A stretch of 14,984 nt of DNA from Treponema sp. GTDB lineage: Bacteria > Spirochaetota > Spirochaetia > Treponematales > Treponemataceae. Below, in pieces: positions 1 through 6,888 of this stretch. The stretch spans positions 1 through 14,984 of the forward strand of contig JAFZWX010000142.1 in the NCBI GenBank assembly GCA_017617145.1, read 5' to 3'. The notes under the pieces are model-generated. The model was not told the DNA's origin. It saw only the letters and a program-made list of their open reading frames with translations, and did not search any database. Within the stretch, counting starts at the first letter, position 1. The number at the start of each line of letters is the position of its first letter. The translations under genes were made by a program, and so were the position numbers.

Positions 1-44
1 CAAAGCTTCAAAAAATTTAAGTGACGCTATATGGGTGTAACAGA

Positions 45-264
45 ATGACATATTACAGAATTCATACCGCAGACATTGCTTACATTACTCAGCAGCCGCG
101 AGGCATTTTTACAGCAATATGGAAACTGGTAGAGGCAAAGATTCTCCCAGAAGAAGAAACTGCCAGGCGAAGTTGTTTATGAAGATGATTTTCAGATTGC
201 CGTAAAAAAACAAAGGCAAGATGCAAGCATTACGGTAAGCGAACTGGTTTACGAGGAGGATTAA
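45..264 (+). pseudogene. Remnant of a small hypothetical gene, frameshifted and internally deleted
   Basis: A readable N-terminus starts at ATG 45 (MTYYRIHTADIAYITQQPRG, then about 18 more residues to an acidic EEE stretch near 150-158). The frame then becomes nonsense and stops near 183. From about 160 the next frame carries a natural-looking C-terminus (LPGEVVYEDDFQIAVKKQRQ, then DASITVSELVYEED) ending in TAA at 262-264. An in-frame TAG at 130-132 prevents the second frame from being an independent gene of useful length. I associate both halves, from memory, with the two ends of one uncharacterised protein of roughly 120-150 residues, so the middle appears to have been lost together with the frame. 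The downstream gene begins two bases after this stop and its ribosome binding site lies in the remnant's last codons, so the two were probably translationally coupled. Bases 1-24 could be the tail of another upstream ORF (ending TGA at 22-24), but too little is visible to call it. Confidence 0.55.
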
Positions 265-266
265 TA

Positions 267-1061
267 ATGGAAATAAAAGAACTCTCAGAGCTCGAAAACA
301 AACCATTTTGGATTTCAAAAATCAAAGAAGCAGACTGGAGCGCAGCAAAATATCTGGCGCAGTTGCTGGAAACAAATGAGTTCTACAACCTCTGTGGCAG
401 TTCTTCAAAAGTCTTTCTTCTAACGGACAATACAGATTTAATTTCATTTTGCACCTATGCCCAAAAAGACGACATTCCTAACACCGAGCTTACTCCCTGG
501 ATTGGCTTTGTTTATACCTTCCCGCAATTTCGTGGCAAACGAAGAATCGGCAAACTGATTGAGTACATTTATCGTCTTGCAAAAAAAGAAGGGCACAACG
601 CACTCTACATTTCGACAGATCAGCAAGGGCTTTATGAAAAATTTGGTGCCACCTATGCCTGTTCATTAAAAGATATCCACGGCGAAGATTCTCTCATCTA
701 CAAGCTTGCAATCGAACACAAAGATTATTCCTCCATCATCAGGCAAACTGTAAAAGGTAAAATTGACCGCCCTTTAGGAACTTCACATCCTCGTCACCCC
801 GAAATGATTTATCCCATAAATTACGGCTATGTTTCTAATGTTTTTGCAGGCGACGGAGCCGAACAGGATGTTTATGTTTTTGGAACCGATCAGCCAATTC
901 ATGAATACGAAGGCAAAGTTATCGCCGTATATCACCGGCTGAATGATTGCGAAGACAAATGGATAGTCGCACTCGATGACAGCCCACATACCGACGAAGA
1001 AATCCTGGAAAAAATAAGTTTTCAAGAGCAGTACTTTATGGGTGAACTGTATACATCATAA
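267..1061 (+). CDS. GNAT N-acetyltransferase fused to a pyrophosphatase-like domain
   Basis: This 264-residue cytoplasmic protein has two parts. Residues 1-150 resemble a GNAT acetyltransferase: TPWIGFVYTFPQFRG (76-90) followed by KRRIGKL forms the acetyl-CoA-binding region, and YISTDQQGLYEKFGA (114-128) is the usual strand and helix after it. Residues 156-262 resemble a small family-I inorganic pyrophosphatase-like domain: YPINYGYV (182-189), then DGAEQD (196-201), which keeps the acidic positions of the pyrophosphatase DGDPxD metal site, then GKVIAVYHR and NDCEDKWIVA. The domain is much shorter than a true 170-200-residue pyrophosphatase, so hydrolysis of pyrophosphate is not assured. The ATG has a strong GAGGAGG site about 7 bases upstream, inside the end of the preceding remnant. 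Its 3' end overlaps the convergent pgeF-like gene by 26 bases. The acetyl acceptor is unknown. Confidence 0.85.
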   Translation: MEIKELSELENKPFWISKIKEADWSAAKYLAQLLETNEFYNLCGSSSKVFLLTDNTDLISFCTYAQKDDIPNTELTPWIGFVYTFPQFRGKRRIGKLIEYIYRLAKKEGHNALYISTDQQGLYEKFGATYACSLKDIHGEDSLIYKLAIEHKDYSSIIRQTVKGKIDRPLGTSHPRHPEMIYPINYGYVSNVFAGDGAEQDVYVFGTDQPIHEYEGKVIAVYHRLNDCEDKWIVALDDSPHTDEEILEKISFQEQYFMGELYTS

Positions 1062-1815
1062 TTGCCGTGAGCATTCGCTGATTAGGAGACTTAGTTCTTC
1101 TATAGGAACATAAACTGTGACCTTCAATTTGCGAATGATAAGTGCATATATTCGTTGAAAAGAAATTGTTTTCCAGAACGCCATTTTTTATGACAGTTAG
1201 TTTCACTGCTTGTTGCAGATTCAACAGATATTTTTCTTCATTTTTTCTGCTGAAGATTTTTTGCATTTCGCTTTCGTCAAAACTCTGGGCAAACTCTTCA
1301 AAAACATCCTGCCCTACTTCATAACAGTCTTTACAAATGTGCGGACCAATTGCAACCATCATATTTTCTGGCTTGCATCCAAACTCCTCGTGCATTTTTT
1401 TAATCGCCACTTCCGAGATTTTTTGTACTGTTCCTTTCCATCCGCTGTGGACCATTGCTATAACTTCTTTTACCGGATCATAAAAATACACCGGAACACA
1501 ATCTGCCTCTACCGTGCATAAAAGAAGATTTTTTTCATTTGTGATAAGTCCGTCGTAAGGAGCGTTTTCATCCAATGGCCTCAGAATACCGTCGCCACCA
1601 TTTTGACGCGTAACATTTTTTACAACAGCGGTATGACGTTGTTTTGATTTGACCATATTCTCAAGCGGCAACCCAAGCTGTTCCCCAAGCGCAAGATAAT
1701 TCTCTCTCGACTTTTCATCTTCAAAATTCCAGGCAGCATCTTGGGTTGTTGTAAAGAGAGTTTTTATTTTACCGGTCGCATCCAGTTTTGGAATTGAAAA
1801 ATACTTTATATTCAT
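1036..1815 (-). CDS. pgeF: Laccase-domain protein of the YfiH/YlmD family (peptidoglycan editing factor PgeF type)
   Basis: The 259-residue product has the full CNF1/YfiH fold signature: QRHTAVV (59-65), TVEADCVPVYF (101-111), MVHSGWKGTV (121-130), IGPHICKDCYEVG (156-168) and a C-terminal CSYRRTK. The three metal ligands of the family correspond to His61, Cys106 and His123, all present. Family members have been described as purine nucleoside phosphorylase/adenosine deaminase-like enzymes, and in E. coli as an editing factor that keeps wrong amino acids out of peptidoglycan precursors; which applies here is not visible. It lies 6 bases downstream of a Nudix hydrolase gene on the same strand, so the two are probably co-transcribed. 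There is no clear Shine-Dalgarno before ATG 1815, which suggests coupling to the upstream gene. The last 26 bases overlap the convergent GNAT-fusion gene. Confidence 0.9.
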   Translation of the reverse strand: MNIKYFSIPKLDATGKIKTLFTTTQDAAWNFEDEKSRENYLALGEQLGLPLENMVKSKQRHTAVVKNVTRQNGGDGILRPLDENAPYDGLITNEKNLLLCTVEADCVPVYFYDPVKEVIAMVHSGWKGTVQKISEVAIKKMHEEFGCKPENMMVAIGPHICKDCYEVGQDVFEEFAQSFDESEMQKIFSRKNEEKYLLNLQQAVKLTVIKNGVLENNFFSTNICTYHSQIEGHSLCSYRRTKSPNQRMLTAIMMYTVHP

Positions 1816-1821
1816 AGGTAA

Positions 1822-2283
1822 TTACGATTTTTTCCCCGGGTAACTGATTTCATCACCCCAGCTTTTTACTTCTTCATAAAAGCCGGGGATTTCTATAAGA
1901 CCGTAGCCCCATAAAAATGCACGGTCTTTTTCGGAAAGCTCGTCCAGTCCCATCCATAAAACTTCTTTCAACGGCGGATTTTCATTTCCTGCTTCTTCGG
2001 GGTCGTAGCCTGTAACTGGTTCCTGATCATCTGGCACTTTTACTTCAAAAGCGTATTCTGTTCTGTTGTGATTATAAAGTTCGGAAAGCTTGCGCACAAT
2101 TGTTCCGTCCAATCCGCATTCTTCTTTGAGTTCGCGGATTGCAGCCTGTTCAGGAGTTTCGCCTTCTTCAATTCCACCGCCTGGGATAGAATAAAAATCA
2201 GCTTTTCCTTCGCTTGGATAATTTAATTTTTCAACAAGAATCTTTTTATTTCTGATTACAAAAACTACGCTTCGGTTTCTCAT
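1822..2283 (-). CDS. Nudix hydrolase
   Basis: From ATG 2283 the protein is 153 residues, beginning MRNRSVVFVIRNKKILVEKL. The Nudix box is complete (GGIEEGETPEQ, then AAIRELKEECGL; residues 36-58 from this start), with the RELKEE metal-binding core, so a Mg-dependent nucleoside-diphosphate-X hydrolase is expected; the substrate cannot be read. The frame is open upstream to a TTG at 2328, but that stretch is TTGACA-N17-TATACA, a near-consensus promoter lying in palindromic DNA. I therefore reject the 15-residue extension. From this promoter transcription would start about 10 bases before the ATG, leaving almost no leader and no Shine-Dalgarno. pgeF follows 6 bases downstream, suggesting a two-gene operon. 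Confidence 0.88.
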   Translation of the reverse strand: MRNRSVVFVIRNKKILVEKLNYPSEGKADFYSIPGGGIEEGETPEQAAIRELKEECGLDGTIVRKLSELYNHNRTEYAFEVKVPDDQEPVTGYDPEEAGNENPPLKEVLWMGLDELSEKDRAFLWGYGLIEIPGFYEEVKSWGDEISYPGKKS

Positions 2284-2314
2284 AATGGCTTTATACTTCT
2301 GTATAAAGCCATTA
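2283..2314. repeat. Perfect 14-bp inverted repeat abutting the Nudix start codon
   Basis: TAATGGCTTTATAC (2283-2296) is followed by a 4-base loop and its exact reverse complement GTATAAAGCCATTA (2301-2314). The Nudix ATG begins at the base of the stem. Any longer read-through RNA would bury the start codon; RNA from the predicted local promoter would contain only one arm. Confidence 0.85.
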
Positions 2315-2328
2315 AACAAGTTTGTCAA
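2300..2328 (-). promoter_or_regulatory. Promoter of the Nudix-pgeF operon
   Basis: Read on the minus strand, TTGACA (2328-2323), a 17-base spacer and TATACA (2305-2300) make a near-perfect housekeeping promoter. The predicted start lies near 2293, about 10 bases before ATG 2283. The -35 box lies in the left arm of the palindrome at 2316-2361 and the -10 box overlaps the hairpin at 2283-2314. Confidence 0.6.
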
Positions 2329-2361
2329 GGCTTTAAGCGTAGCGTGCCTTGACGAACTTGT
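2316..2361. repeat. Palindromic repeat, 16-bp arms with 14-base loop
   Basis: ACAAGTTTGTCAAGGC (2316-2331) pairs with GCCTTGACGAACTTGT (2346-2361) with one mismatch, which is a G-U pair in one RNA orientation. The loop contains AGCGTAGCG. Each arm carries a -35-like hexamer facing outward: TTGACA on the minus strand at left and TTGACG on the plus strand at right. It resembles a dispersed intergenic palindrome rather than a terminator, since no T-run follows. An 11-base core is shared with the repeat at 8861-8882. Confidence 0.8.
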
Positions 2362-2398
2362 ATAACAGATTTGCTATTAATTATATCATATCCTATGA

Positions 2399-2404
2399 TA
2401 TAAT
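2399..2404 (+). promoter_or_regulatory. Possible -10 box of the ycaQ-like gene, giving a near-leaderless start
   Basis: A perfect TATAAT ends 6 bases before GTG 2411, so transcription would begin at or next to the start codon. No good -35 is seen at 17 bp (ATTAAT), and the AT-rich context makes a chance match possible. There is no Shine-Dalgarno before the GTG, which fits a leaderless message. Confidence 0.4.
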
Positions 2405-2410
2405 TAAACT

Positions 2411-3613
2411 GTGATAACAATAAGTAATGAAACCGCCAGAAATTTTCTCGTAAATTATCAGAACCTTAATGGGAACGGAAACCTTAAGGGAAGTGCCGGC
2501 GTTACAGAATATATGAACAAGGTTCGCTGCATTCAGTATGATCCGCTGAATGTTGTTGGTCGTAACGCTGACCTTGTGTTGCAGTCACGTGTAAAAAACT
2601 ATAAACCTGAAGTTTTGTTTGATTTGCTTTATAAAGAACGCACACTCTACGATGCCGCTGATAAAATAATTGGAATTATTCCTACGGATGATTATCCTGC
2701 AATGGCCCGCATCCGGCAGAAAACTGTTGAACAGCTAAAGGATATTCTTACCTGGAGAAAATCTCTTGCGGCTTTAGAGCTGCTTGATGAAATTACAGAA
2801 TACATCCGCACAAACGGACCGCTCCCTGCAACAAAAATTAATATTGGGGAACACGCTGATTCCGGCAAATGGGGTCACAAAAAGCTTTCGAGTGCAGCGC
2901 TTGATTATCTTTATCATTCAGGTGTGCTGGGTATTAGTTCCAAACTCAAAACTCACAAGGTTTATGATTTAAGCGAACGGCTTTTTCCAAAAGAAATCCT
3001 GAAGGCAAAAGATTCTTTCAAAACTGATTACGATTTTGCAAAGTGGTATATAAAAAGACGTATCGGAGCTGTTGGCATGGTCTGGAACAAAAACGGCGGT
3101 ACCTGGCTTGGATTTTATGTTCAGGACAAAGAGCTTCGTACTAAAGTTTTTCAGGACCTTGTTGCCGAAGGTGAACTCATTGAACTTTCAATTGAAGGTT
3201 CAAAGGAAATTTTTTATATCAGAAAAGAAGACGAACCGCTGCTTGGAAAACCCGCAAGAAAAAACGTTGCACAGTTTGTTGCCCCGTTAGACAATTTAAT
3301 CTGGGACCGCGGCCTTATAAAAGAACTTTTTGATTTTGAATATACCTGGGAAGTTTATACGCCAGCTGCAAAACGAAAGTTTGGTTATTATGTTCTTCCA
3401 GTTCTTTATAAAAATCAGTTTGTTGCACGTTTTGAGCCGGAACCTTGCCGCGGCATTGAACCGCTTAAAATCAAAAACTGGTGGTGGGAGCCGGATATCA
3501 AAATCACAGACGAAATGGTCGCCGCAATTGAAAACGCCTTCATCAGATTCAGCAAATATCTTGGCATTGAAATGATGGAAGACAAATACTGGAAAGAAAA
3601 ACTTGGGATATAA
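2411..3613 (+). CDS. Winged-helix DNA glycosylase of the YcaQ/AlkX (HTH_42, DUF1006) family
   Basis: The 400-residue protein matches the full length of the YcaQ/AlkX family, which unhooks DNA interstrand crosslinks and removes alkylated bases. Visible family features are IQYDPLNVVGRNADLVLQSR (41-60), containing the Q-aromatic-D motif (Gln42, Asp44) where AlkX-type enzymes have their catalytic Asp, the winged-helix region in the middle, and the conserved C-terminal block around QFVAPLDNLIWDR (288-300) and RFEPEPCRGIEPLKIKNWWW (341-360). GTG 2411 is chosen because MITISNETARNFLVNYQ is the normal N-terminus and the next ATG would remove the catalytic motif. The GNAT gene follows 5 bases after the stop. 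The family is firm; the exact lesion is inferred. Confidence 0.88.
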   Translation: MITISNETARNFLVNYQNLNGNGNLKGSAGVTEYMNKVRCIQYDPLNVVGRNADLVLQSRVKNYKPEVLFDLLYKERTLYDAADKIIGIIPTDDYPAMARIRQKTVEQLKDILTWRKSLAALELLDEITEYIRTNGPLPATKINIGEHADSGKWGHKKLSSAALDYLYHSGVLGISSKLKTHKVYDLSERLFPKEILKAKDSFKTDYDFAKWYIKRRIGAVGMVWNKNGGTWLGFYVQDKELRTKVFQDLVAEGELIELSIEGSKEIFYIRKEDEPLLGKPARKNVAQFVAPLDNLIWDRGLIKELFDFEYTWEVYTPAAKRKFGYYVLPVLYKNQFVARFEPEPCRGIEPLKIKNWWWEPDIKITDEMVAAIENAFIRFSKYLGIEMMEDKYWKEKLGI

Positions 3614-3618
3614 ATATT

Positions 3619-4221
3619 ATGACAAACAATACACACCTTGAACCTTTTAATCTTGAAAATCTTCCTCTTGTTGTAGATGTTGTTGCGCCCTTGTGGTTTC
3701 CGCCGGTCGGGAATGATGAGTTTAAGCGATTTAATGTTGAATATATTGTAAGAAATAATATCTGCGAAAATGATTACCGCTTCCAGCTTGTAGACGAAAA
3801 TGCCCAAAACGAAATTCTTTCGACTGCGTTTTTTGCGCGTAAGGGTGATTACAGTATTGTTGAAAAATGGTTTTCCCACGAGTCGCAACGCTTTCCTAAA
3901 GAATGGCTTGCTGCTTCTGCCATGAGTAAGGCATACCTTACAATGATGGACAAGCGCACACTCGAAATTATGAATGACGATGACATCAAGCTTTCTCTCT
4001 TTGTAAGCAGAAAACCTGGTGCGGGCTCTCAGATTCTTGAGAAGTCATGTGAAAATCTCCGGGCCCAATGCTGGAAAAATCTTTACCTTTGGACTGACTG
4101 CGACTGCAACTGGCAGTGGTACATTAAACACGGCTTTACTATTGTGCAGGAAGATATTTACGAACCGTTCAGCAGTGAACACCAAGACTACAAAACCTGG
4201 ATTTTCAAGAAAAAATTGTAA
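3619..4221 (+). CDS. GNAT-family N-acetyltransferase-like protein
   Basis: This 200-residue soluble protein has a C-terminal half like GNAT folds: IKLSLFVSRKPGAGSQILEK (123-142) as the CoA-binding strand-loop-helix, with a weak GxGS loop, then KNLYLWTDCDCNWQWYIKHG (154-173), the typical strand followed by the W/YYxKxGF element. The N-terminal half (FNLENLPLVVDVVAPLW) is the usual helix and strand of this fold. The R/QxxGxG motif is imperfect, so activity is less certain than fold. It starts 5 bases after the ycaQ-like gene with no clear ribosome binding site and is probably read from the same transcript. The substrate is unknown. Confidence 0.75.
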   Translation: MTNNTHLEPFNLENLPLVVDVVAPLWFPPVGNDEFKRFNVEYIVRNNICENDYRFQLVDENAQNEILSTAFFARKGDYSIVEKWFSHESQRFPKEWLAASAMSKAYLTMMDKRTLEIMNDDDIKLSLFVSRKPGAGSQILEKSCENLRAQCWKNLYLWTDCDCNWQWYIKHGFTIVQEDIYEPFSSEHQDYKTWIFKKKL

Positions 4222-4253
4222 CAATAAGTCTTATAATAAATCTTAAATAATTA

Positions 4254-4282
4254 TTGACAAATTAAAAATTGAAGTATTTAAT
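4254..4282 (+). promoter_or_regulatory. Promoter of the serine hydrolase gene
   Basis: TTGACA (4254-4259), a 17-base spacer and TTTAAT (4277-4282) form a good housekeeping promoter. The predicted start is near 4289, giving a leader of about 105 bases that contains the hairpin and tandem repeat at 4317-4377. Confidence 0.6.
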
Positions 4283-4316
4283 CTCCAAATATAAGGGTCC
4301 TAAACTTGTATAAAAG

Positions 4317-4377
4317 ATTCCCGTGTCAAGCACGGGAATGACACTGCTAAAGTGGAAAATGACACCGCTAATGCGGA
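4317..4377 (+). repeat. Hairpin followed by a two-copy 21-bp tandem repeat in the serine hydrolase leader
   Basis: ATTCCCGTG (4317-4325), loop TCAAG and CACGGGAAT (4331-4339) make a perfect 9-bp stem. It runs into AATGACACTGCTAAAGTGGA (4337-4356) and AATGACACCGCTAATGCGGA (4358-4377), which are 17/20 identical. The second copy folds CCGC-TAAT-GCGG, and the first keeps the same stem through two U-G pairs. The last copy ends about 17 bases before ATG 4395, next to the ribosome binding site. Confidence 0.75.
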
Positions 4378-4394
4378 GTTTATGAGGAAATTTT

Positions 4395-5372
4395 ATGATT
4401 AAACAAGAACTTCACAATCTAATTGAAACCCAGCAGCCAAACATCTGTCAGGTGACGGCTTACAAGAACAACGAGCTTGTTTATTCCGACTGTTGGAACA
4501 ATTACAAGACAACTGACTGCGTGCATGTTATGTCTGTCACCAAAAGTATTTTTTCATTGCTGATTGGAATTGCAATTGATAAGGGCCAGATTAAAAGCGT
4601 TGATGACAAGGTGCTTGATTATTTCCCAGAATACAAAGTAAAGCGCGGTGAAAAAACAATTTATGATGTAACAATCAAACACCTGCTTACAATGCGGGCT
4701 CCGTACAAGAGTAAAGGGGATCCGTGGAGCAAGGTGTGTATCAGTGAAAACTGGACTTATACTTCGCTAGATTTTTTTGGCGGCCGAAAGGGATTAACAG
4801 ACGAGTTTAAGTATTCATCGGTTTGTATTCATATTCTCTCCGGCATTCTTTATAAGGCAACCGGCATGATAACTGTGGACTACGCAAACAAGTTTTTGTT
4901 TGAACCGCTGGGCATCCCGCCACACAAAGTTTACATCGCAAAATCTGCCGAAGAACACAAACAATTTACTATTACAAAAACTCCAAAAAAAGCCGTGTGG
5001 TTCAGCGACCGTCAGAATCTTGGAACTCCGGGCTACGGTCTGTGTATGACTGCCCAAGATATGGCAAAAATAGGACTTATGTGTCTGAACAAAGGTGTAT
5101 TCAACGGACAGCAGATTGTGTCTTCAAAATGGATCCGCGAAATGACCAACCCCCGCACAGTTGAAGGCAATCATTTCCGCGGCATGGACTACGGTTACCT
5201 CTGGTGGATTATCAGCCGCAAAAAGGGAATCTATGCTGCAATTGGAAACAGCGGAAATGTCATTTACATCAACCCTGAAAAGAAAATTGTCGTGGCAGTA
5301 GCTTCATATTTTAAACCAACGATTTTTGACCGCGTAGATTTTATTCAGCGTGAGATTGAACCAAGGTTATGA
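4395..5372 (+). CDS. Serine hydrolase, class C beta-lactamase/penicillin-binding protein-like fold
   Basis: The 325-residue product has the active-site SxxK motif SVTK (Ser47, Lys50) in VHVMSVTKSIFSLLIGIAID, the second motif YSS in EFKYSSVCIHILSG in place of the YxN/YSN tyrosine motif, and a C-terminal IGNSGNVIYINPEKKIVVAV block in place of the HTG/KTG strand. This is typical of the broad 'serine hydrolase' branch (esterases and peptidases) rather than antibiotic-degrading beta-lactamases. There is no signal peptide, so it is probably cytoplasmic, which also argues against a role in cell-wall or periplasmic drug hydrolysis. ATG 4395 is preceded by TGAGGA 8-13 bases upstream. Its stop TGA shares an ATGA overlap with a decayed short ORF. 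Confidence 0.85.
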   Translation: MIKQELHNLIETQQPNICQVTAYKNNELVYSDCWNNYKTTDCVHVMSVTKSIFSLLIGIAIDKGQIKSVDDKVLDYFPEYKVKRGEKTIYDVTIKHLLTMRAPYKSKGDPWSKVCISENWTYTSLDFFGGRKGLTDEFKYSSVCIHILSGILYKATGMITVDYANKFLFEPLGIPPHKVYIAKSAEEHKQFTITKTPKKAVWFSDRQNLGTPGYGLCMTAQDMAKIGLMCLNKGVFNGQQIVSSKWIREMTNPRTVEGNHFRGMDYGYLWWIISRKKGIYAAIGNSGNVIYINPEKKIVVAVASYFKPTIFDRVDFIQREIEPRL

Positions 5373-5518
5373 ACTTTATCAAAATCTGACAAAACTCTGC
5401 AAAAAACAGCTACTCCAGAGCAAGACCTCAGAATATTGTTTATGTGCTGCGTGCACTTGGCAACATCGGAGAAGAAAACAAGTGGATAACCCTTTACTTA
5501 TATATGTCGCTTGAGTAA
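5369..5518 (+). pseudogene. Probable decayed short ORF overlapping the serine hydrolase stop
   Basis: An ATG at 5369 overlaps the upstream stop as ATGA. It reads MNFIKI and then hits TGA at 5387. In the next frame DKTLQKTATPEQDL looks protein-like, and back in the first frame QNIVYVLRALGNIGEENKWI, then TLYLYMSLE, runs to TAA at 5516-5518. Two compensating small indels in a gene of about 50 codons, or a larger gene with a deletion, would explain this. I do not recognise the family. Apart from this the 5373-5524 gap holds no clear terminator for either converging gene. Confidence 0.35.
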
Positions 5519-5524
5519 ATGGCT

Positions 5525-6862
5525 TTACAAATAATACTTCTCTTTATCATCCGGTTTGTCGTCTTCGTAAATCCACTGCTGCTGCGGAATATTGTTTTGC
5601 CATACTCCACCTGCAAGACGATGACATTCTTCAATAGCCATAAGCCACTTTGTAATAACCTTGTGCTCTGGCTGGAACTCATAGTAGATGCCGTTGAAGA
5701 AGCCGCCGAAGTATGATGAGTCTGTTGACATTACCATAGAAATGAGTGCGTTTGTCGGGCAGTGAATTTCAAAAGGTTCGCCTGTTGCAGTTTTGGTTCC
5801 TGTAAAAGAGAACTCCTTGCGGTTGAGCTTCATTACGCCTTCGCCAAAGATTTCTGCAGTTACGGTTTTGTCTACGTAGTGGTCTGCAGGCTCTGTACCA
5901 ATCTTTACTTTTTCTTCAATGCTGAAGTCCGGATTGTCGCGAATCTGGCGGTAAACCCATCGGCGCTGAAGTTCGTACCATACGCGCATGTTTTTTGGAA
6001 CAACGCAGTCTGGGTTGTCTGGAATTAAATCATAATATTCGTTGATTGTAACACCATTACCGCAACTAGTACATTTGAACTTGTTGCCTTCTCCGTGCAT
6101 GCTAAGTTCATTGTGACATTTTGGACACCAGAACAAATGTTCTTCGAGCTTTACCGCAACTGTGTCGTTACCTGCAAACTTTACGCGGGCTTCCTTATTC
6201 CATTCAAAGTCGTCGTTCCAGATAGACTCCGATACTGCAGCTTCAATCTGTTCTGCTGTCAGGCTCGGGTCCTTTACCTGCTCTGCTGTATAAAGTTGGT
6301 TTACAGTTACAATAACTTTCCCAGGACGGTTTGCAATGTTCCACTGAGTGTTTGACATGTAGCCGCCTGTGATTTTTGTTGTGTAAACAGGAACACCAAG
6401 TTTTTTTACAAGCTTACCTGTTCCTGGAGTTATAGGCTGGTTTGTTCCCGAAATACTTGATTTTCCTTCGGGGAATAAAAGAACGCTTCCGCCAGCCTTG
6501 ATAATCTGCACGATTTCCTTGATACAGTGAAAATCGGAAACAAAGTTCTTTTTAGGAATAACCTTACAGATTTTAAAAATTGCATGCATATGGGCGCGGT
6601 GGAACTCAATATTCGAAGCAACAAAGTTCATTGGCTTTTTGATTGCCATACCAATATATTCCCAGTCGCAGCGCGAGCTGTGGTTACTGAACACAAGACA
6701 AGGCCCCTTGTATTTATTGATGTTACTGTTATCAACAACATGTACATTCATAGGCTTAGCCTGAGATTTAGCCACAACCGTTCTCATCACAAAAAATATA
6801 AAAGGATTAATTGGTTTTCCCTTTTTGCTTTCCAGGTATTTGTCAATATTGAGTTCACTCAT
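5525..6862 (-). CDS. 1-acyl-glycerol-3-phosphate acyltransferase-like (PlsC/LPLAT) protein with zinc ribbon
   Basis: From ATG 6862 the protein has 445 residues. Its N-terminal half is an LPLAT acyltransferase: block I FSNHSSRCDWEY (catalytic His61 and Asp66 from this start) and block III LLFPEGKSSISG, so it should move an acyl group from acyl-CoA or acyl-ACP to a lysophospholipid or related acceptor at the membrane. After it, FWCPKCHNELS and FKCTSCGNGV supply a four-cysteine zinc ribbon (Cys246, 249, 264, 267), followed by about 170 residues without recognised motifs. Ordinary PlsC is about 200-260 residues, so the C-terminal half is extra. A GTG at 6874 is also in frame, but the GAGG in that GTGAGGC is the ribosome binding site for ATG 6862, so the shorter form is chosen. 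Confidence 0.85.
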   Translation of the reverse strand: MSELNIDKYLESKKGKPINPFIFFVMRTVVAKSQAKPMNVHVVDNSNINKYKGPCLVFSNHSSRCDWEYIGMAIKKPMNFVASNIEFHRAHMHAIFKICKVIPKKNFVSDFHCIKEIVQIIKAGGSVLLFPEGKSSISGTNQPITPGTGKLVKKLGVPVYTTKITGGYMSNTQWNIANRPGKVIVTVNQLYTAEQVKDPSLTAEQIEAAVSESIWNDDFEWNKEARVKFAGNDTVAVKLEEHLFWCPKCHNELSMHGEGNKFKCTSCGNGVTINEYYDLIPDNPDCVVPKNMRVWYELQRRWVYRQIRDNPDFSIEEKVKIGTEPADHYVDKTVTAEIFGEGVMKLNRKEFSFTGTKTATGEPFEIHCPTNALISMVMSTDSSYFGGFFNGIYYEFQPEHKVITKWLMAIEECHRLAGGVWQNNIPQQQWIYEDDKPDDKEKYYL

Positions 6863-6888
6863 ATTATGCCTCACAAAAAATCTATATG

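Noticed and set aside
2284..2328. Fifteen-residue N-terminal extension of the Nudix hydrolase from TTG 2328
   Set aside because: The stretch is palindromic DNA containing TTGACA-N17-TATACA, and the family N-terminus begins at ATG 2283.
4395..5372. Antibiotic-resistance beta-lactamase
   Set aside because: There is no signal peptide, and motifs two and three (YSS, GNSG) deviate from class C enzymes; the generic serine hydrolase family fits better.
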